Assembly (NCBI GenBank): GCA_035048495.1
Contig: CM068542.1
Span: 38,655,109-38,719,108, forward strand
From: Euptelea pleiosperma
Taxonomy: Eukaryota; Streptophyta; Magnoliopsida; Ranunculales; Eupteleaceae
Length of the DNA stretch: 64,000 nucleotides
Direction: 5' to 3'
Shown here piece after piece: positions 58,701-64,000 of this stretch; within the stretch, counting starts at the first letter, position 1; every line of letters starts with the position of its first letter. The notes beneath the pieces were generated by a model. That model saw only the letters and a list, made by a program, of their open reading frames with translations, was not told the origin of the DNA and did not search any database. A program made the translations under genes and the position numbers.

Positions 58701-59261
58701 CTATCTATCTTGATGCGGTGCAAGTGGGATAATGAAATTTACTCCAGGGCATCCTCACTCTATAGCCTAATTGACCTTCACAGGAAAGCTGTTGCATCCA
58801 TTGTTGACAAGGCAGAACCACTAGAAGCACATTTAATACATGCACCGCTGTGGAAGGATGCCTCAGTATGTTGCAATGGCAGTAAAAAAATAAATTCAAA
58901 AACTAATTGCTTTGGATCAAAGCATTCGTCGACCCTACAGTGTGATGGTGATAATGATTTGGCCCGCTCAATAACTTTCCTTAAACGTGAGAGAGCATTA
59001 CTCTCAACTGATGGTACTGAAAATATTGAAGGGAAAAGTATTGCAAGTTTGCCGATGGATGCATCGGATTTGGCCAATTTCCTTACCATGGACAGGCACA
59101 TAGGATTTAATTGCAGTGCGCAAGTTCTTCTAAGATCTGTACTTGCAGAGAAACTAGAGTTATGCTTCTCTGTTGTTTCACTGCTGTGGCACAAGTTGAT
59201 TGCAGCCCCAGAAACACAATTGAGTGAAGAAAGCACTTCTGCCCAACAGGGGTGGAGGCAG
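43775..59261 (+). CDS. GI: GIGANTEA, coding exons 1-10; C-terminus beyond window
   Basis: A plant-specific nuclear and cytosolic protein of the circadian clock and photoperiodic flowering pathway. It stabilises ZTL and acts with FKF1 to remove CDF repressors of CONSTANS. Exons: 43775-43861, 47461-47532, 47736-47790, 47920-48062, 48279-48553, 49122-49180, 53726-53966, 54046-54196, 57295-57504 and 57711-59261. All introns are GT-AG, phases join in frame, and there are 948 codons with no stop. The translation matches Arabidopsis GI closely throughout: ERWIDGLQFSSL at the N-terminus, AMFVLHHPEHGHAV, KPLRPLSPWI, GSGKHPQLVPSTPRWAVANG, NWMHLHFLRAIGIAMSMRAG, PRGSPSEACLMKIFVATVEA, and DASDLANFLTMDRHIGFNC near the end. 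Arabidopsis GI has 1173 residues, so about 225 are missing to the right, after a 4.4-kb Copia insertion in the intron following QQGWRQ. Introns 1, 6 and 8 are 3.6, 4.5 and 3.1 kb. Confidence 0.98.
43862..47460 (+). other. GIGANTEA intron 1 (3599 bp)
   Basis: Mostly unrecognised AT-rich DNA. A 26-bp direct tandem pair (each containing CACTGATATGCATCAATATC) lies at about 45737-45783. Phrases with TGTCTCGA and GAGACGAAATGA near 45540-45600 and 46970-47085 look like fragments of one dispersed repeat, also echoed near 50905. A short (CA)n run is at about 47288-47303. No element ends could be fixed. Confidence 0.6.
49700..50511 (+). mobile_element. Non-autonomous Helitron in GIGANTEA intron 6, 812 bp
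   Basis: Starts A|TCTATTACTATTTTGAAGCC, clearly related to the 5' end at 31394. It ends with the perfect hairpin CACGTGCCACACACGTG, then CGGCCCACTAG at 50511, then T. An internal direct duplication of about 245 bp (both parts contain TTAGTTGCCTATTAAAAA) is present. No Rep/helicase coding sequence. Same orientation as the gene. Confidence 0.85.
50512..51259. other. GIGANTEA intron 6, unassigned part
   Basis: A CA-rich run lies near 50527-50540, and a sequence with GTCTTGGTTTGTCTCAAC near 50903 echoes intron 1. Nothing else is recognised. Confidence 0.45.
51260..52150 (+). pseudogene. LINE ORF2 C-terminal fragment in GIGANTEA intron 6
   Basis: In a broken frame the sequence reads RFWEDEWCEVG (about 51467-51500), the post-RT signature also seen in the LINE at 640. 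It is followed by a zf-RVT-like segment FAWTIVLDKILIVDCLIHRG ... CENNKESVNH (51745-51872) that ends at a stop. The region beyond has several more stops. It lacks RT and a poly(A) tail, so it is a relic. It lies sense to the host gene. Confidence 0.78.
52200..52880 (+). mobile_element. LTR-retrotransposon 5' fragment (partial LTR, PBS, start of gag)
   Basis: TGGTATCAAAGC at about 52537-52548 matches the initiator-methionine tRNA primer-binding site with one change. Upstream is probable LTR/U5 DNA; downstream a broken frame has EVFQEMQEQIQQLSQLIAQG, a gag-like coiled segment. The polyprotein is otherwise missing and no second LTR is seen. Family (Gypsy or Copia) uncertain. Confidence 0.6.
52881..53187 (-). 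pseudogene. LINE reverse-transcriptase fragment, minus strand, in GIGANTEA intron 6
   Basis: The minus-strand frame starting at 53187 contains ISPFFFHALMQRRECMIEGF and GEEEPIVSHIQFYDDTI. These correspond to the PLSPFLF and FADD segments of plant LINE reverse transcriptase, with FYDD in the catalytic box. It is short, has no neighbours of the same element, and lies antisense to the host gene. It overlaps or abuts the LTR-retrotransposon fragment. Confidence 0.75.
53188..53725. other. GIGANTEA intron 6, 3' part
   Basis: Nothing recognised before the exon 7 acceptor TTTGTTAG at 53725. Confidence 0.5.
54840..56290 (-). pseudogene. Ty1/copia reverse transcriptase/RNase H remnant in GIGANTEA intron 8
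   Basis: The minus-strand frame 55793-55542 reads VVVYVDNIIVIGDD, the Copia catalytic YVDD box with D to N, followed by VRYFLGTEVARSWKGIFISP, the standard Copia sequence after the RT core. Flanking DNA towards 54840 has the phrase GGAGCATAGATGTCGA, like the region next to the 3' LTR of the Copia element in the next intron, so the order fits RT then RNase H. No LTRs are found and many stops interrupt it. Antisense to the gene. Confidence 0.8.
56291..57294. other. GIGANTEA intron 8, 3' part
   Basis: Phrases containing ACCCATTTTGAAGTATC occur near 56268 and 56968, so an unidentified dispersed repeat is present, with TATCCGACACGGATACGGCA near 56946. No boundaries could be fixed. Confidence 0.45.
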
Positions 59262-59556
59262 GTACTATTCTTTCATGTCTCAATTTTCATGTTACTTGTA
59301 TAAGTACTTTTGAGGCTATTCAGTTTTTATTTTGATCATATTCAATGCACCTGGTAAGAGGTGACATAAATTTCTAGCTTAAACAGTTCTCTTCATTTTT
59401 AAATTTAGGTGATTATTTCAATCCATTCACTCTATGTTTCCCCTATAATTCAACATACCGGTGCCAACACAATACAATACTGAATACTGAATTGATACTT
59501 CTACAATACAAGTTTCTCTTTTTCTATTGTACAATTGGTTATTTTCCAAACTCAGT

Positions 59557-59827
59557 TGGAAAAAGAGATTAGAAGTAAGTGTAAGCAAAGGGAAGTGTGA
59601 AGAAAAAGAGAGGAGGAACAAGAGGAAGAGAAGAAGAAGGGATGAGAAGAAAGAGTGTTACTCTCATATGGGAGCTCACTCGAGTTATATTTATAACATA
59701 AAATGCTGAAGGACAAAAAGGCCCTTACAAAGAAACATAAAGACCAACATAAGGTAACAAACACAGAAAGGACAAAACTACCTATCACCACATCACATAA
59801 TATTCTCTACAACATATATTATCTACA
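59557..59827 (-). repeat. 3' LTR of the intron 10 Copia element (271 bp)
   Basis: Begins TGGAAAAAG and ends TATCTACA on the + strand, so it has TG...CA ends. It matches the other LTR except for point changes, a longer purine tract in that copy, and about 38 extra bases here after CCCTTACAAAG. A polypurine tract follows at its inner side. Confidence 0.9.
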
Positions 59828-62239
59828 TTCCCCCTCAAGTTGGGGCATAGATGCCACACATGCTCAGCTTTCCTAAGACACTATGAAAGTGAGACTTGCC
59901 AATTCCTTTGGTAAAGATATCGGCAAGTTGTTTTTCGGTCTTCATAAAAGTAGTGCAGATTAAACCGGAACATAGCTTCTCCTTTATGAAATATCGGTCC
60001 ACCTCAATGTGTTTAGTTCAGTCATGCTGAATTGGATTATGAGCAATATTGATTGTCACCTTATTATCACAATACAAACACATAGGCTCATTGACGAGAA
60101 ATCCCAACTCTCTTAATAGTTTCTATAACCACAAAAACTCACACAAACCATGTACCATAGACCTAAACTCGGCCTCAACACTCGATTTAGCACAACAAAC
60201 TATTTATTGTTCTTCCAGGTGACAATGTTGCAACCAACCAAAGTGTAATAGCCAGAGGTAGATCTCCTATCTGTGACAGAGCAAGCCCAATCAACATCAG
60301 TGTAGGACTCCACTCTCAAGTGGCCATGGCAAGCAAATAGTACCCCTTTCCCTGACAAGGACTTCCAAGATGAGATATCCTGGGAGAGTGCATGAACTGG
60401 CTGAAAACATTTGTAGCATATGCTATTTTAGGTTGAGTAAAGGAGAGATATATGAGACGACCAACCAATTATTTTGCTCAATCAGGATGTCAATGGGTTT
60501 ACAACTCAACATGCCAGTCTCCTTTAGTAAATCAAGGACATATTTCATCTGTGAGATGAAGATGCCCTTCCTTGATCTAGCAAACTTCAATCCCTAGGAA
60601 GTATTTCAACTGCCCTAGATCCTTGATCTCAAACACTTTCGCTAACTTTCCTTTCAACTGAAACATTTCTTCTAAGTCATCCCCTGTCGTAACTATGTCA
60701 TCAACAAAAACAATAAGTTGTTATCTTCCCTTCATTATGCTTAGTAAATAGGGTATGGTCGACCTGACACTACTTATACCCATACTTCACCATGGCACTG
60801 CTAAACGTTTCAAACCATGCCCTCGGTAACTGTTTTAACCCATATTGAGCCTTCTTCAACTTGCACACTTTACCTTTCAAGGTGGGAAATTTGAAGCCTT
60901 GAGGTAGTCTCATGTAGACTTCTATGCAGGAAGGCATTTTTCATATCAAACTACAACAAAAACTAATCGAGGTTAGCAACAAGGGACCATAAGACCTAGA
61001 CTGAGTTCATTTTTGCAACGGGGGCGAAGGTGTCCTGATAATCAACTCCATATGTCTTGAGTATACCCCTTTTTACAACAAGGCGGACCTTATACCTTTC
61101 AACAGCCCCATCTGGAAGGTGTTTCATAGTAAACACCCACTTGCATCCCACTAACTGTTTCCCTTCGACAACTCAACAAGTTCCCATGTGTTATTTTTAT
61201 CGAGCGCACACATAGCTCATCTCCACTTGGGATGTGAAAGAGCATCAGAAAAGCTACGAGGCAAAGAAATCGTAGACAAGGTAAAAGTAAAAGTATAACA
61301 ACTAAAAGATATGGAATCATAAGATACAAAGTTAGAGATAGGGTGTTGAGTACAAGAACGAACAGGGAGATCTGGATCATTAACAATTGGAGGAGGAATG
61401 ATAGTAGGATTGCCTGGGTCAGAGGTCTCTTGGCAAGGTGTGAGGGAGGGGGCAGATTCTCAATTTCGCCGGAGTACACTTTCAAGACCTTCTCACCACT
61501 AGGTTCCACCTCAGCACTGGGTTCCTTCTCCAATGAACTCCCACTACTAGTACCATCAAACACGGATGGAGAAACATGAAGAGGAAGAACATAAGGAGAC
61601 ATCTCTTCCCTTCTACGCTCCCCCTGAAGAGAGGTCTTCCAATTAGAGAATAGGGAATGGAGTCATGGAATGTGACATCCATAGAAACAAATCTCTTATT
61701 GGTAAGGGGATAAAGGTGAGGAGTCCAACAGAATAAGAAGGGAAAAAGTTGACACTACAATTCAAAGATTTTGTAATGTTACTAACAGATAAAAGGTTAG
61801 TTGTAAAATTTGGTACATGAAGAACAATAGAAAGATGCATGGATGGAGTGGCTATAACTCTCACTTTCTCAAATAGAAGAAAAAGACTCATCAGCAATTT
61901 TGACTATCTTAGCCAGAACATATATGGTAATATGAGAAAAGGGAAGACATACTAGTCATATGATCGGAAACTCTTGAATCAATAATCCTGGAGGGACCGG
62001 GGATAGAGATGGAGGTGTTGAAAGCTGATGCGGAGGTACTTGAGTGTGCATATGACGAGGTAGCAGTATGCGTCTCCATTTTTGGCTATAAAATGACGAA
62101 GTGCCTCGATTTCATCACAGGAGAGGTTAGGTCCATTAGTGGTATGAGTAGATGAGGCACTGATAACAGAATGGACAATAGACCAACCTGAGCCTCCAGA
62201 CCTACCACCCCCCTACAAAACTGGTAGATGATCTCATTT

Positions 62240-63107
62240 GGGATCTACCATGAAGTTCCCAATAGGTTTCCTTTGTGTGTCGTGTCTTCCTATAATGTTC
62301 ACACCTCAATTTATCCTTATCTCCACTGTTTAGAGAGCTTCTGCCTCCTCCCCTGCCTCTAACACCTCTACCCTCGATTCGAGGTGGATACTAGTGCAGA
62401 TCTCTCCTATCATAGAAGTTGTTGTGTGGCTGTCTTCCTGCTCTCCTCACTCTGTACAAAGGCATATACCCGAGTGAGGGAGGGCAAACTCTTCGTCCCA
62501 AGATTCTAGACACGATTCTGCTCATACTCTGCATTTAGGCCAGCTAAAAATTGAAAATTTTTGCGCCTCTTAACTAATGCACCATAATAGATCACATCAT
62601 TGGGCGTCTTAGGAGTATAGTCTTGAAAGTGATCAAGTTCCATCCACAACCGTCATAAAGAGCTGTAATAAGCAGAGATGGTCTTCTCTCCCTGACGAAA
62701 ATGAGCAATATCTTACTCAATTTGATACATTCGGGCAATGTTCCCCACTTGAGAGTAGGTTTGGCAGCTACATCCCAAATTTCATTTGCTGTCTTCAAGA
62801 AAAGAAAGTTGCCACTGATTTCGGACTGCATAGAGTAGAGTAGCCACAGCATATCTCTTGAATTTTCAACTACCCATTTGGCATACAATGTGTCAGTGGG
62901 GGTTGGTTCCTTGATGCTACCGTCAATGTAACCCAGGCGCCCCTTACTTGTGATAAACAGTTTTGCTAATTGGGACCAAACCAAGTAGTTTGCTCAATCT
63001 AATTTCACTGTAGTGATCTGCATAGATGAGCCATCAGTGGTTGGGGTAATACGCAACTCCATAACTCGAGGAGTTGAGCTGTTAGAAGGCTGGTCATTTT
63101 CAGACAT
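62240..63107 (-). pseudogene. Copia gag pseudogene
   Basis: The minus-strand start ATG is at 63107-63105 (MSENDQPSNSSTPRV). The frame runs into an in-frame TGA at 62996-62994 where KLDGANYL-type sequence would be expected. It continues LVWSQLAKLFITSKGRLGYI, the usual Copia gag pattern, to about 62660, and after a frameshift reaches a degraded zinc-knuckle segment with CEHYRKTRHTKETYW-like sequence near 62300. Not functional. Confidence 0.85.
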
Positions 63108-63739
63108 ATTTTATCAAACACGTGATAGACACACTGTTGTCTTACACCAAAAAAACATAAAGAAGGTAGTATACACTCTACCTTCGCCACATCACAAGGC
63201 TACACACTACGTTCCTTTCACAATATGAAGTATATTCACCATATCAGAAAGTTTATACAGCACACACAACACCCTAGAAGAACAAAAAACAGGCTGAATA
63301 GCCTGCACAGTATGGTTGGGAAATAAAACAAGAGGAGAAAACTCCACACAGCTTCTTCAATACTCCAAACGAAGCACAACCAGAAACAACTTATTCTTCT
63401 TAAAGAAAGGATTCAAATGGTTGTAGCTCATCAGCCAAAGAAGGTCACAACTGGGAGAATACAAACCTCAACTCCAAACTGATCCGGAAACGTATTTTTA
63501 TGGATTTTTTTTAGAGAAATGACATAGAACCTTCAATACTCATCCAAATGTCATCATACTTTATCCAAAAAATGTCTACAAACAGGCTCTCCTGGCTCTT
63601 AGCTTCAGAACCTCGTCAGGTTGTAACTGGTTGCATGGCTCTCAACCCTAGACATACGGCCAAAGTGGCGGAAAGTGTCGAAGAGACTCTCAAAACTTCT
63701 AGAGTAGGCTGCTGGAGGTGTCCTGCGCTGATACCAAGT

Positions 63740-63971
63740 TGGAAAAAGATATTAGAGGTAAGTGTAAGCAAAGGGAAGAAGAGAGGAGGAAAAGAGGAAG
63801 AGAAGAAGAAGAAGAAGAAGAAGAAATGAGAAGAAAGAGTGTTAGTCTCATATGAGAGCCCTATCAACTTATATTTTTAACATAAAAAGCTGAATGGACT
63901 AAAAAGCCCTTACAAAGGACAAAACTACCCCTCTCACCACATCTCATAATTTTCTCTACAAACTCCTAACA
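63740..63971 (-). repeat. 5' LTR of the intron 10 Copia element (232 bp)
   Basis: Starts TGGAAAAAGATATTAG and ends CTCCTAACA on the + strand. Its inner edge abuts the primer-binding site GCGCTGATACCAA. It has an expanded AAG run (about 63800-63825) and lacks the roughly 38-base segment present in the other LTR. Confidence 0.88.
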
Positions 63972-64000
63972 ATTTTCTTGTTTTTTTGGCAAGCCTCATG

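Larger units (their letters stand above)
59557..63971 (-). mobile_element. Ty1/copia retrotransposon in GIGANTEA intron 10, decayed, no integrase found
   Basis: A 4.4-kb element antisense to GI. Both LTRs, a methionine-type primer-binding site (TTGGTATCAGCGC, + 63725-63737) and a polypurine tract (TTGAGGGGGAA beside the LTR at 59827) are present. On the minus strand the order is gag (63107 to about 62240), protease with IIDSRVSDHM where the active site is normally DSGAS (about 61990), then a jump from VNFFPSYS directly to LTNKRFVSMDVTFHDS near 61690. It continues through the linker, RT ([14 protein letters not shown] near 60850; VDD near 60700) and RNase H (YTDVDWACSVTDRRSTSGYY near 60260). 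The integrase core is missing. Stops and shifts occur throughout. Confidence 0.93.

Noticed and set aside
59557..63971. 5-bp target duplication for the intron 10 Copia element
   Set aside because: The bases directly outside the two LTRs (TCAGT and ATTTT) do not match; the nearby ATTTTC repeat is offset and may be chance.
1..64000. CRISPR arrays, rRNA, organelle inserts or viral genes
   Set aside because: Checked for regular spaced repeats, conserved rRNA or organelle gene phrases and viral polymerase or capsid motifs by eye; the only polymerase motifs belong to LINE and Copia-type elements.

Overview
The window is nuclear DNA of a flowering plant. It holds two intron-containing plant genes with GT-AG introns, several classes of plant transposable element, and long AT-rich intergenic stretches. 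I cannot name the species. Gene density is very low: two protein-coding genes in 64 kb, both on the + strand.

Layout. 1-20.4 kb is intergenic: a 5'-truncated LINE (about 0.64-2.5 kb), a broken hAT transposase C-terminus (about 3 kb, minus strand), and many short non-autonomous elements. 20.6-23.0 kb is a complete three-exon WRKY gene orthologous to WRKY13 (group IIc), with a Tourist-like MITE in intron 2. 23-42 kb is again intergenic and very repeat-rich: Tourist MITEs, a Mutator-like element, two SINEs, a head-to-tail Helitron cluster at 29.1-31.8 kb, and a cluster of hAT-type MITEs at 36.7-38.4 kb. From about 42.5 kb to the right edge lies GIGANTEA. A non-coding first exon, a leader intron and coding exons 1-10 (948 codons) are intact; the last roughly one fifth of the protein lies beyond the window.

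GIGANTEA has been enlarged by transposons. Intron 6 holds an 812-bp Helitron, two LINE fragments in opposite orientations and an LTR-retrotransposon fragment. Intron 8 holds a decayed Copia fragment. The intron after exon 10 holds a 4.4-kb Ty1/copia element with both LTRs, antisense to the gene, with no recognisable integrase. Every coding exon remains open, so the gene looks functional.

The most notable non-genic signal is a family of short elements that start CAAGGTTTAAA and end with its inverse. They are flanked by 8-bp target duplications that I could read at nine loci (five perfect, three with one mismatch, one perfect with a rearranged end). Their interiors are packed with AACGG/CCGTT motifs. 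A second theme is a palindromic module (around GTTTGGCCCACC ... GGTGGGCCAAAC) that recurs inside elements with otherwise different ends, including Mutator-like foldbacks and Helitrons. I found no RNA genes, no CRISPR and no prokaryotic features. All family assignments come from reading the sequence, without database searches.
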